DNA of 64,000 bases. It comes from Massilioclostridium coli (GTDB lineage: Bacteria > Bacillota > Clostridia > Oscillospirales > Ruminococcaceae). Position 1 is the stretch's first letter. Each line of letters opens with the position of its first letter. This document shows positions 44,412 to 54,000 of this stretch, in pieces. The translations under genes were made by a program, and so were the position numbers. The notes under the pieces are model-generated. The model was not told the origin of the DNA. It did no database searches and worked only from the letters and a program-made list of their open reading frames with translations. The stretch is taken from assembly GCF_900095865.1 (NCBI RefSeq), contig NZ_FMIZ01000007.1, forward strand, positions 1,548,530-1,612,529. The letters are read 5' to 3'.

Positions 44412-44467
44412 CTCCTTTTGGTTTTTTGTGCAGTTGTCAGGCCGCACTTATATTTTACCAAAAGGAG
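44412..44467 (-). promoter_or_regulatory. Leader hairpin of tnpA copy 2
   Basis: CTCCTTTTGG (44412-44421) and CCAAAAGGAG (44458-44467) are exact complements. The arm nearest tnpA contains its AAGGAGG ribosome-binding site, and a minus-strand TAAAAT/TATAAG -10 lies just inside the distal arm. This repeats the arrangement seen at copy 1 with different sequence. Confidence 0.6.
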
Positions 44468-44533
44468 TTTTTTTTTGCATACTCACCGCTAAAGCTTTTG
44501 GGAACCCCTGACACAGTCGGGGGTTTTATTTCC

Positions 44534-44582
44534 TAAAATAGCCCCTAACCTGGTTTATTATCAGGTTAGGGGCTATTATGGA
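44534..44582 (-). terminator. Terminator of GH78 gene 2
   Basis: AATAGCCCCTAACCTG and CAGGTTAGGGGCTATT make a long perfect stem downstream of the leftward GH78 stop codon. Confidence 0.85.
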
Positions 44583-44625
44583 AAAGAAAGAGAATAGAAG
44601 AGATAAAATTTAAATACTATCTGAA

Positions 44626-47600
44626 TTATCTTTTTTTACATAATAACAGTGTTGTGGCTCCTGCTATTGTAAGTACTACAATTCCAAAAATTGGAACACA
44701 ATCACCTGTTTTTGCTGCATCTGCTTTTGGCATCGTAGATTCTTGTCCCATTTGGATACCATTGTTATCAGCAGATGACGTTTTATCTTCGATTTCTTCT
44801 ATTGAAGTCAAACCTTCTATTGCGGTTTGTAGATTTGCTACTGCTATATCTACTTCTTCTTGGCTTGCGTTTTCATTTGCCATTACTTCATTCGCTTCCG
44901 CTATTGCTGTTTGTAATACTGCATAGCTTTCTTCTGTGTATATATTCGCATCAATATTGTTTGCTTCTGCAAGTACTTCTTCCAGGATGGATTTATCTGC
45001 TTTGTATCTCAGATTCAACATTGCTTTTAACAGGTTGTCCGCTGCTTCATTTACTTCTGCCTGCATAGCGTCTCCATCTTCATATACTGCCTGTGCCGCT
45101 TCTAATGCTGCAGTGAATTCCGCTTTGCCTGTTTCTACATAACGGTCAAGTTCCGCGTTGATTCCGTTTGCTGCTTCGATTAAGGATGCCAATGTTGTTT
45201 TATCCCCTGCTACAAAGCCTAGTTTGTGAATTTCGTTCAACAGGGTTTTCCATGCTTGGTTAATTGTTTCCTGACTTGCGTTATGATCTGCTGCTACTGT
45301 TTTTGCTTCTTCCAACGCTTTATCAAAGGACTTTTGTACCGATTCGATGGCATTGTCATATTCTCCACTTGCTTTTGCGTTTTCCGCATAGGTAATTACA
45401 GCATCCAAAATATCTTTATTTGTTTGGGATGCAGTAAAACTATAAGTTCCTGCACCGGAAACTTCAAACACAGCGTAATTTTTTTGATGTACTTGTTGTA
45501 TTCCCTTGTATTCACCCCTGCTCGCTACTACTTGCTGACCTAATTCTATTGGAACCCAAATTTCAGCGTTGTTTCCAGGAGAAACCACAGTCATATTTAA
45601 TCCATTTGCTGTTTTATGGATGGTTACATCAATATTGCCGATTTCGGACGGTACACGGGTATTGATGGATTCAAAGTTACCCATTTGAGGAACCACATGC
45701 CAGGTGGAATAGCCTGCTCCAGTTGGTTCTACACCTGCTGCATAACGGGACATAGCAATCATACTACCGCCGGACCAGCCATGGTTTTTGGTGCCACCAG
45801 CTCTATCCCACTTTTCCCATAAAGTACTATCAGTAGAAACATTGACCATTTCTATCATACGTTTTTCCATGCGATTCATAGCATCAGTGTCGTATCCCAT
45901 CAAATACAATGCTTGAATCACGTATTTCTCCATATAAATGCTGGCATTTTCATAAGCTGGTGTTGTTTCTGTCCCCATAAATAGATTCCGTATTGCGTTA
46001 TAACGGTTTTCTGGTACTAGGCCAAATACAATTGCCAGCGCATTGACACGTTCATCTACTAGATGGGTACTGTTTTCTAATTCTTTAGGATTATACCAGT
46101 CAGTAGTATTCCAATTAGTTGCATATGCCTGTAATTCTTCATTCCAGAATTTTTCAAAGTTCTGTTCAATACTAACTAAACGTTCATCCATCCATAATTT
46201 TTGTTCCTCAGTTGCTGGAACTCCTTCCAGGTCTGCCATTTTACGGACACTACTAGCAGAAATATACCACCACATAGTAGTGGCAATCCTGCTATCCTGG
46301 TTATCTCCCCAGTCGCTCCATCCTGTTAAACGGTTGTAAATCATTGTATTTGGATCCCTTGGCTTTACAGTTCCAATATAATTACCCTGGGATTCCATAT
46401 CATAATTCGTCAAATAGTTATATAGTGCCTGATAACAATCCACCAACACATCCTGGTCTCCGGTATATTGGTAATATGTCCATGCCGCATGGGCGGTACC
46501 TAATGATTGGATGTCAATTTCCTGTTCATGGACACCAGGGCGGACATTACTCATGACATAATAAGTCCTACCATTGTATTCGTGTTCAAACTGAAAATCA
46601 CAAATATTACGGATCGCTTTTTCACTCAAACTATTAACGGAGGGACCTAAAGAATAAAATGCTTCTTCAATTTCGTTGATTGCATCCCCGATGTACTGTC
46701 CTCTCTCCCGATCTGGGCAATCCATGTAAGTATCCCGGATCGTAACGTATAGTGTTCTGGCCGCTTTTTTCCACAATTCATCATAAAAATTGTTCTCTGT
46801 ACATACTTGGTTTTCTGTCCAAGTATGTCCGCCAGTAAATTCTGTAACAGAAGGATCGTTTTCCTCGACAGAGCTGTCAAAATATCCGACAAAATCTGTA
46901 GTTTCCCCTGATGGAACATTATAACCGGTTTCGCGGAACCCAAACTCTTTTATCGTAACACCATCTGGAAGCTCTATATATAAATAATCCCCGTTAATCC
47001 AGTTTTTTGCTTCATACTCCTGTGTGCCTGCTTTGGTAATATAAGTAATTCTCTCTTTGGATTGATCATAAGTATCGCTGTATATTTTAATCTGTTTACC
47101 TGCTTCTGTTCCTTCATCCAAAATAATGTATGGAACCATCTGTGCATTGTATGGAAGTCTTGCTTCATATTTTTGCCCATCATAACTGTAATAACTGTAA
47201 AACACCATTGTGGTAATTTCTAAACCATTGTTGATTTTTGCTGCTGGGAAAAATTCTGCATCCGATTCTTCACTGAAATCAGTTTGGTATACAATCCCAG
47301 TGGTGTCGCTAATCGTAAGCTGTTTCACTGTAACACAACTTCTTGCGTATCCCAATACTAAATATCCTTGATATCCAAAAGACATTTGATTGGAAGCAAG
47401 GTTTGCATCAATGGTTGCTACTGTTGTACCATTTAAAGATAATGTAGCCTGTTCCTCATTAGCAACATCTAATTTTAATTGGATAAGCTCTTTGTAGTTT
47501 TCTGGAGTAATCACATCTGAGATATCTACCGTTTGTACCGGTACGCCACTATGGGATATACTTAAATTGGCAGTATCTCCTCCATTTAAATAGTCCAAAC

Positions 47601-48588
47601 AGTCAATTGTTGCCTCATAATAGTCCAAATCAGATTTTGCTCCAAATACAAAAGTAGCATTCGCTGCTTTTCCGTATGGCGTATTGTATGTGGTTAACTG
47701 TAAATCGGATTGGATCGAATAGGTATCCGATTGAACGCCAAGGTCGGAAATTGGTTTTACATTGGTTTGTGCAGCAAAACCATCCACTGGAGTTAGTTCC
47801 AATTCAGTTCTTCCATAATCTTTCCATTGTGGAATAGGCCGTTCTATTAGGTCATTCCAGGGTCCATCCCCTGCGTATCCAGGATCATTTTTATCTTCCC
47901 CAACTATTGTAGCACGGTTCCAACCATTTTCTTCAGATGGAATATAATCCGAAGCAGTCCAATCTATCGCTAAAGCTCCATCATAGATAGTACTAGATTC
48001 TGGAATATAATTTGCTGTCGCTTGTGCATCGTGGAGATTAGCGGGGTTTTTCATACTCCACCATTGTCCATCCCCGGTTTCTACTAACTTCCCAGTATTA
48101 GCATCAGTCAAATTGGAAGATACCAATAGCCCTCCGCTTCCGCTATCTAAAATGTGACCGGAATCATGACCCCAATACCAGGTTTCAATGGCAATAGTAT
48201 TTTTTCCGGTTACTAGATAATCCGTAATATCCACTGTATCGTAATAAGTATCATCCGGATTTGGGCCGCGTTTAACACCACCCTCCCAAACGACTTCTTT
48301 TCCATTGACATACAGCCAATATTTTGAGTCCACTGCTATGTTCAATTCTGCCTGTTCTGGTATGGAATCCAACGTAAAATCACGACGGAAATCCATCCAC
48401 ACATCCTGTGCGGAAGCAAGCCCATTTTCATCTAAGTCCTCACTGCTCCATATCCAATGGGCATCTCCCCAATTGGTTGGAGTTTGTAGTTGATCCGCTT
48501 GTGCTGGAATGACCATCAGACTGGTTGTTACAACTGCTGCTGCCAATAGTCCAGATAACAGCTGACGGAATCGTTTGTTTTTCTTCAT
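44626..48588 (-). CDS. Surface-anchored GH78 alpha-L-rhamnosidase 2
   Basis: The 1320-residue secreted enzyme has a signal peptide to about 32. N-terminal beta domains with WIWSSEDL and WLYVNGKEVVWEGGVKRG are followed by an inserted jelly-roll (about 280-460). The (alpha/alpha)6 domain shows TYMDCPDRERGQYIGDAINE near 626 and NHGWSGGSMIAMSRY near 939. Three FIVAR-type modules (about 1064-1265) and a sorting signal with AKTGD, a helix and CKKR complete it. It resembles the 8832 protein but lacks the F5/8C and InlB modules. Its FIVAR DNA is identical over 188 bp to the inverted GH106 gene at 51052. Divergent AraC gene upstream. Confidence 0.93.
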   Translation of the reverse strand: MKKNKRFRQLLSGLLAAAVVTTSLMVIPAQADQLQTPTNWGDAHWIWSSEDLDENGLASAQDVWMDFRRDFTLDSIPEQAELNIAVDSKYWLYVNGKEVVWEGGVKRGPNPDDTYYDTVDITDYLVTGKNTIAIETWYWGHDSGHILDSGSGGLLVSSNLTDANTGKLVETGDGQWWSMKNPANLHDAQATANYIPESSTIYDGALAIDWTASDYIPSEENGWNRATIVGEDKNDPGYAGDGPWNDLIERPIPQWKDYGRTELELTPVDGFAAQTNVKPISDLGVQSDTYSIQSDLQLTTYNTPYGKAANATFVFGAKSDLDYYEATIDCLDYLNGGDTANLSISHSGVPVQTVDISDVITPENYKELIQLKLDVANEEQATLSLNGTTVATIDANLASNQMSFGYQGYLVLGYARSCVTVKQLTISDTTGIVYQTDFSEESDAEFFPAAKINNGLEITTMVFYSYYSYDGQKYEARLPYNAQMVPYIILDEGTEAGKQIKIYSDTYDQSKERITYITKAGTQEYEAKNWINGDYLYIELPDGVTIKEFGFRETGYNVPSGETTDFVGYFDSSVEENDPSVTEFTGGHTWTENQVCTENNFYDELWKKAARTLYVTIRDTYMDCPDRERGQYIGDAINEIEEAFYSLGPSVNSLSEKAIRNICDFQFEHEYNGRTYYVMSNVRPGVHEQEIDIQSLGTAHAAWTYYQYTGDQDVLVDCYQALYNYLTNYDMESQGNYIGTVKPRDPNTMIYNRLTGWSDWGDNQDSRIATTMWWYISASSVRKMADLEGVPATEEQKLWMDERLVSIEQNFEKFWNEELQAYATNWNTTDWYNPKELENSTHLVDERVNALAIVFGLVPENRYNAIRNLFMGTETTPAYENASIYMEKYVIQALYLMGYDTDAMNRMEKRMIEMVNVSTDSTLWEKWDRAGGTKNHGWSGGSMIAMSRYAAGVEPTGAGYSTWHVVPQMGNFESINTRVPSEIGNIDVTIHKTANGLNMTVVSPGNNAEIWVPIELGQQVVASRGEYKGIQQVHQKNYAVFEVSGAGTYSFTASQTNKDILDAVITYAENAKASGEYDNAIESVQKSFDKALEEAKTVAADHNASQETINQAWKTLLNEIHKLGFVAGDKTTLASLIEAANGINAELDRYVETGKAEFTAALEAAQAVYEDGDAMQAEVNEAADNLLKAMLNLRYKADKSILEEVLAEANNIDANIYTEESYAVLQTAIAEANEVMANENASQEEVDIAVANLQTAIEGLTSIEEIEDKTSSADNNGIQMGQESTMPKADAAKTGDCVPIFGIVVLTIAGATTLLLCKKR
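45083..45270 (-). repeat. 188-bp identical inverted repeat (FIVAR), copy 1
   Basis: Read on the minus strand this segment appears identical to 54232-54419 on the plus strand; flanking similarity continues at lower identity through the FIVAR region. The two copies are 9 kb apart in opposite orientation. Confidence 0.85.
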
Positions 48589-48660
48589 CTGTTTTTCCTC
48601 CTATCAGATTTGATAATTCTATTTTACAGAAGAATATCAAAAAGAAAAATCCATAGAACT

Positions 48661-48697
48661 GCAAACCTATCTGAAAAAAGTTTGAAAAAATGCAAAC
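48661..48697. promoter_or_regulatory. Direct repeat in the GH78/AraC intergenic region
   Basis: GCAAAC occurs at 48661-48666 and 48692-48697 in the same orientation, 31 bp apart (about three helical turns), between the divergent genes. It is a candidate AraC-type operator. Confidence 0.35.
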
Positions 48698-48699
48698 TG

Positions 48700-48728
48700 T
48701 TGACGAGCGGAAAAACAACCTTTATAAT
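48700..48728 (+). promoter_or_regulatory. Promoter of the AraC gene at 48763
   Basis: TTGACG (48700-48705), 17 bp, TATAAT (48723-48728): a near-consensus sigma-A promoter, unlike the -35-less promoters of the enzyme genes. Confidence 0.7.
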
Positions 48729-48762
48729 AAAAGTAACCGAGAAAAAGGCTGTGAAATGTACG

Positions 48763-49818
48763 ATGGAAAAAGATAATCTAATCAAACAACTCAAAGGGAT
48801 TGTAAAGCATGAACTAAATACTCAGGAGCAATTGCGCAACCGTTTAAAAAAACATCAATTACAACATCCTGTTCAACAATGGGATGGCCACGAGATAACC
48901 ATTTACCAAACAGAAAATTTTTTTGAACCTGGGCAGGACATTGCAATTATTTTTGATAGTAAATATACGAAACCTTTGTTAGAAGATTTTTCTGTAAATG
49001 CTGAAATTCCCCTAATCGCTATCCCTGATTTTCCAGTTACTCCTCCCTACCATACCCACGAATTTTTTGAATTTTTTTATGTGTACCAGGGGAAATGTTA
49101 CTCTACAATCGAAGGACAATATCGGGAATTTCAGCAGGGGGATATCTGCTTGTATAGCCTGCAATCCGTACACAATATTATCAAACCAGAAGAAACCGAT
49201 ATTATCTTTAATATCCTGATCCGCCCTTCTTTATTAAAAGAAACTTTTTTAACCATGTTGGCGGATAATAACCCTATTACCCACTTTTTTGTGGATTCTT
49301 TGCAGGATAAAGAGTTGGAAAATCCATATATGCTGTCCCATTGTGAACCAGGAAGTAGTATCGAATTTTATCTACAAAAAATGATTGTAGAATATTTTAG
49401 CAATAAATCTAATGAAGGGACACAAAAATATCTAAAAATCTTATTGTTAGGATTTTTAACCCAGCTTGCTGCTGAATATGGAAAGGAATTGAACCTGGAA
49501 CAACTTGATTTAACCCAAATTCAGATTATGGAATATATTTCTAATCATTATGCAGATGGGACACTGGCAAAAATGGCAGAGTATTTTCACTATTCCCCTC
49601 GCAATATGATTTATTATCTTCACAAACATACCGGAAAAAAATTCTCCGAACTGCAAAAAGAAGCCCGTATTCAAGCAATGAAACGCTTACTTTCTACCAC
49701 CAAAATGCCTGTCAGTAAGATTGCAGAGGAAGTAGGTTACAGCATAAAATTCGCATCCACTGTATTTAAACAGGAAATTGGCATGACGATGTCGCAATAT
49801 CGAAAACAACACCAATAA
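48763..49818 (+). CDS. AraC-family regulator with cupin sensor (partner of GH78 at 44626)
   Basis: The ATG at 48763 (MEKDNLIKQLKG) gives 351 residues; the longer frame from 48610 runs through the promoter and is rejected. The sensor has HTHEFFEFFYVYQGKCYSTI near 105-125. The C-terminal HTH pair shows LAKMAEYFHYSPRNMIYYLHKHTG and VSKIAEEVGYSIKFASTVFKQ, ending MSQYRKQHQ. It is divergent from GH78 gene 2 (174 bp) and converges with another AraC gene, sharing a terminator. A local activator for the rhamnosidase is the likely role. Confidence 0.92.
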   Translation: MEKDNLIKQLKGIVKHELNTQEQLRNRLKKHQLQHPVQQWDGHEITIYQTENFFEPGQDIAIIFDSKYTKPLLEDFSVNAEIPLIAIPDFPVTPPYHTHEFFEFFYVYQGKCYSTIEGQYREFQQGDICLYSLQSVHNIIKPEETDIIFNILIRPSLLKETFLTMLADNNPITHFFVDSLQDKELENPYMLSHCEPGSSIEFYLQKMIVEYFSNKSNEGTQKYLKILLLGFLTQLAAEYGKELNLEQLDLTQIQIMEYISNHYADGTLAKMAEYFHYSPRNMIYYLHKHTGKKFSELQKEARIQAMKRLLSTTKMPVSKIAEEVGYSIKFASTVFKQEIGMTMSQYRKQHQ

Positions 49819-49822
49819 TAAA

Positions 49823-49860
49823 CAGGAACTTGTCACATGGCAGGTTCCTGTTTTCTTATA
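49823..49860. terminator. Bidirectional terminator between converging AraC genes
   Basis: AACAGGAAC and GTTCCTGTT arms with T-runs on the plus side and A/T-rich flank on the other, lying in the 46-bp gap between the two stop codons. Confidence 0.75.
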
Positions 49861-49864
49861 AAGG

Positions 49865-50881
49865 CTATTGGTGGTTTTTCCGATACTGTGCTGGCGTACA
49901 ATGGAAATATTTTTTAAAAATCCGTTCAAACGCAGTTCTTTGGGAATAGCCAACCAATTCCGGTAAGTCATTTAGTGAAATATCTGTTTTGGTTAAATAA
50001 CGGCAGGCGTGGATTAGCCGATAGTTTTGTAAGGTTTCCCGAAAAGTTTTTCCTGTTTCCCTCTGGATAAAATTGCTGATAGTACGGGTGGAATAATGGA
50101 ACTGTTCCGCTAATTCCTCCAAGGTAATGGTTTGATAGTGCTCGTTGATATAGGAAAGCAAGGAAGTAATCGGTAAGTTATTCCGGTGCATTGGCACATG
50201 GGATAACCGGTTGGTATAGCTACGTGCTAAATCAGACAATAAACAAACCAAATAAGCGGATAATATATTTTGGCAAAACATATCATTTTTCTGATACTCA
50301 TATAGCATTTGTATAACAATACTGGGGGCGATCGTTGTCTGTTCCCTTTTAAAAACAACATGTTTCTGGTTGCTGTTTGGATTGTACAATGCATCCATAA
50401 AAAAGCCGGTAATTAAATCGTTATCATCTGCCATATTTAAAAAGGTTTGGTCAAATAAATTTTTTCGGATTAAAACATTGATGACCACATCCCCATCATC
50501 TGGCGTTTTCATGCAATGTATCGCTTTTGGGGAATACAGTCCAATATCTCCTTTCTGAAATTCCATTGGAACATCGTCAATTGTACTAATACATTTTCCA
50601 GAATACACATAAAACAGCTCAAAAAATTCATGGTTATGGAATATATTCTGACGTTTTATGGTATGGTAGAGAACGTCCCACTCTCGAATTTGATCGACTG
50701 AGATATGAATAACCTCATTTGACAAGAAATATTTATTTTCTGAAAAAGTAAAATAAGTATTTCTTAAACATTGTTCGGTTTCATGATAATCTTGTTTTTC
50801 TCTATTGTACTTAGGAGGAGAACCACACCATTCTTTATGCCGATGAACATATTGTTGAACTATTTTTTGTATTTCATCCAT
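49865..50881 (-). CDS. AraC-family regulator with cupin sensor (partner of GH106 at 51052)
   Basis: The 338-residue protein starts at ATG behind GGAAAGGG. The sensor region has HNHEFFELFYVYSGKCISTIDD near 77-100. HTH units are LEELAEQFHYSTRTISNFIQRETG and LNDLPELVGYSQRTAFERIFKK, ending CTPAQYRKNHQ. It is divergent from a GH106-like gene; the 170-bp gap holds a direct repeat fitting an AraC operator. It is similar in layout to its converging neighbour, and the pair looks like an inverted duplication of a regulator-enzyme unit. Confidence 0.92.
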   Translation of the reverse strand: MDEIQKIVQQYVHRHKEWCGSPPKYNREKQDYHETEQCLRNTYFTFSENKYFLSNEVIHISVDQIREWDVLYHTIKRQNIFHNHEFFELFYVYSGKCISTIDDVPMEFQKGDIGLYSPKAIHCMKTPDDGDVVINVLIRKNLFDQTFLNMADDNDLITGFFMDALYNPNSNQKHVVFKREQTTIAPSIVIQMLYEYQKNDMFCQNILSAYLVCLLSDLARSYTNRLSHVPMHRNNLPITSLLSYINEHYQTITLEELAEQFHYSTRTISNFIQRETGKTFRETLQNYRLIHACRYLTKTDISLNDLPELVGYSQRTAFERIFKKYFHCTPAQYRKNHQ

Positions 50882-50921
50882 TACTTTCCCTTTCCTTATT
50901 TCTGAAAAAGATGAAAATAGT

Positions 50922-50949
50922 TTTCTGATTTGGAACTATCTTTCTGATT
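50922..50949 (+). promoter_or_regulatory. Candidate AraC operator upstream of the GH106 gene
   Basis: TTTCTGATT occurs at 50922-50930 and 50941-50949, a 19-bp direct repeat (about two helical turns) ending just upstream of the -10. TTTCTGAAA near 50898 may be a third half-site. This is the usual geometry for AraC-type activator half-sites overlapping a missing -35. Confidence 0.5.
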
Positions 50950-50959
50950 GTACTTATTG

Positions 50960-50965
50960 TATAAT
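50960..50965 (+). promoter_or_regulatory. Promoter -10 of GH106 gene 3
   Basis: A perfect TATAAT 86 bp before the start codon, without a -35 match; the position is occupied by the TTTCTGATT repeat. Confidence 0.5.
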
Positions 50966-51051
50966 ATATTCACAGACATGTCAATGGAAATCATTTATAA
51001 ACTACAGGCAATCCTGATCAGGTAATTTTTTATGAATGTGAGGGAAAATAA

Positions 51052-54000
51052 ATGAAGAATATGGTTAAAAAAGGGGTTGCTATCTGCTTAGCTGCTCTAA
51101 TGGTAGGCTCTACTACTTCTGTATTTGCAGTAGATTCTTCCAATTCAACAACAGAAAATTCCTTTTTACAAGAATTTAAGGACCCATCCGGCGAAAATCG
51201 TCCAAAGACAAGGTGGTGGGTTCCAGGTTCCCATATGACAAAATCAGAAATTGAAATGGAAATCAAATCCATGTCTGAAGCTGGATTTAGCGGTGCTGAA
51301 GTTGTACCAGTTTCTATTGGAGGAGCTGAAGGAAGCTCTTCTATTGATTGGGGCACAGACCAATGGAATGAAATGATTAAACATATGCTCCAAGTAGCTG
51401 GAAAATATAATTTTACCATTGATTTTACCATGACTCCGGCATGGCCTTTGGCTCTACCCACTATCAAAGATTTAGACGACCCAAACTCAGGAGCGCAAAT
51501 GGAAGTGGACGCTAATCATGTGGATGGTATCACCAAAAATAATCCATACAACGGAAAAGTCCCTGTAGCTACAGAACTAGACACTGGAACTCCTGTTCTA
51601 CTGGCTGTTACCGTAGCAAAATATGTGGATAAGGAAAATAATATTTTAGATTATGATTCCGCTCAAACATTAAATATGGAAACCCAGGTTGTTCAAAACA
51701 GCGATGACCCAACCGACTATACAGTAAACTTTACTCCAGAAGATGATGGGGAATATGTATTATTTGGCTGGTGGCAACATCCTTCTGGAAATAAAACATA
51801 CGATAATTATCAGGTAGACCACTTTGGAAAAGCAGGTTCCCAGGCAATTATTGATTACTGGGAAAATAACCTCCTTCCATACTACGGAGAGGATTTTAAA
51901 AACACCTCTGCCTTGTTTATTGATTCTTTGGAATTTAGAACCCATCTCGATTGGACTTTAGGTTTTCTAGATGATTTTAAAGCGTATAAAAACTACGATC
52001 TTACCGCTTATTTGCCAGCAATTTATGATACCGATTCTCGTGCGGACTATACTGGAGAACCAAAACCAGACTTCCAATTTAATAAAAATAGTGATGCCCT
52101 ACAAAATGATTATAAAGATACATTAACCCAGTTGTATATCGAAAACCATCTAAAACCATTATCCGAATTCTGTGAAAAACACGGGGTAGACCTCCGTTAC
52201 CAGACTTCTTATGGAAAAACTTTGGAATTAGCACAAACAGCAATATATGTGGATATTCCAGAGACAGAAACTCTGTATGGAAGAGACTTCTTTGATTTTT
52301 ACCGTTTGCAGTCTGGAACTGTCCATATGACAGATAAAAAGCTCTATTCAATTGAAGCATCCGCTGAATACGATATGAATCTTGGTTCTTGGATATTGCA
52401 TAGAGGAAATGGCGAAGAAGGGGCTGGCAACTATCAGCAAACCTGGGATGACCAAATATGGCATGTTCAACGGGCATTTGCAGGTGGGGTCAACCAGATT
52501 GTATTCCATGGATATTCCTATAACGGACAATACGATGGAGAAGGTAATGAAAATGGTTATGTAGCGGGAACTCAATGGCCTGGGTTTGAAGGTATGGGAG
52601 CTCCTAATTCTTTCTCAAACAGTTGGGGAGATCGCTTACCTAGCTGGAAACATGCACAAAACTATATTGATTACATTGCTCGTAATCAATATATCTTGCG
52701 CCAAGGCGAATCAAAAGTGGATTTAGCAATTTACAACCATTCTTTCTATACCCTAGGAGAAAGTTCTACTACCGATAATTTTGATAGAATTAGAGTATAT
52801 CAAGATGACGAATTGTTAACTCAAAACGGCTATACCTATGATTTTGTTAGCCCATCTGCCTTATCCCTGGAAAATGCTGTTGTTTCCAATGGACGTTTGG
52901 ATGCATCTGGCCCTGCTTATAAAGCTATCATTTTAAATCAGCAGGAAACTTTAACTGTAGATGCTGCCAACCAGTTGTTAAACTATGCAAAACAGGGCTT
53001 CCCTATCATTATTGTTGGAGATGCCCCTTCTCAGGATGCTTTCTGTGAAAATGCCGATATTGCTGGTATTGTATCCGAAATTATGGCTTGTGACTCTGTT
53101 GTCCAAGTATCCGACACTGCTTCTGTCCCACAGGCATTGGAACAGTTAGGCGTTACACCAGATGTTTCTTACAGCCAACAGGATTATGTAATCAATGTCC
53201 ATCGCCAAACAGATTCTACTGATTTCTATTACCTTTATAATTATGGCAATGCGGATAACTATCCAACTGCAAAAGAGATTCAGCCTGTTACAACTGAAGT
53301 AACCTTACAAGGTTCTGGAATACCATATTTCCTCAATACCTGGACTGGTGAAGTTACCCCTGTAAGCCAATATACCCGCAATGGTAATAGTGTTACCATC
53401 CCTGTTACGATCGCTGGAAACGATTCCATTATGGTTGCATTGACCAATGAAGATTGGGGTCAGGAACATTCTACCTATGTAACTAAATCAAACCTGGATA
53501 CAGAATTTGACGGACAAACTATACTGGCAAAATCATATGAAGCTGGTACAGAAACAGTTACCTTAAGTAATAACAAGAAGGTTTTAGTCGAGACAGAACA
53601 AGTTGCTGCCCCAATGGAACTTTCCAGCTGGAACCTGTCTGTAGAAAGCTGGAGTAAAGGGGATACCCCAACAGATACCAAGAAAACAACAATTGATGTT
53701 GGTACGGTAGACGGATTAAAACCATGGACAGAAATCTCTGGTTTAGAAAATGTATCTGGAATCGGAACCTATACAACCAGCTTTAACCTGGAACAAGGCT
53801 GGGAAGAAGGCACAGGAGCTATCATCAGTTTAGGGGATGTAGTGGATTCCTATCAAATTTATGTAAATGGAACACAGGTACCAGTAAGTCAGATTGACAC
53901 TACTATTGATATTGGAAAATATCTAAAATTCGGAGAGAACACCATTACAGTAGAAGTTGCTTCCACTTTATTGAATGCAGTTTTAGTAGCAAATCCAACT

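Larger units (their letters stand above)
43890..44535 (-). mobile_element. IS200/IS605-type element, copy 2 (approximate limits)
   Basis: One tnpA gene lies between a CCCCCGG-CATAG-CCGGGGG hairpin (about 43895-43915) and an ACCCC-CGGGGGTTTT hairpin (about 44505-44528), each followed by GGGGGTTTTA. A further palindrome, GCGCC...GGCGC, lies between the left hairpin and tnpA. No tnpB. The transposase has an internal deletion, so the copy may depend on another for movement. Confidence 0.65.
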
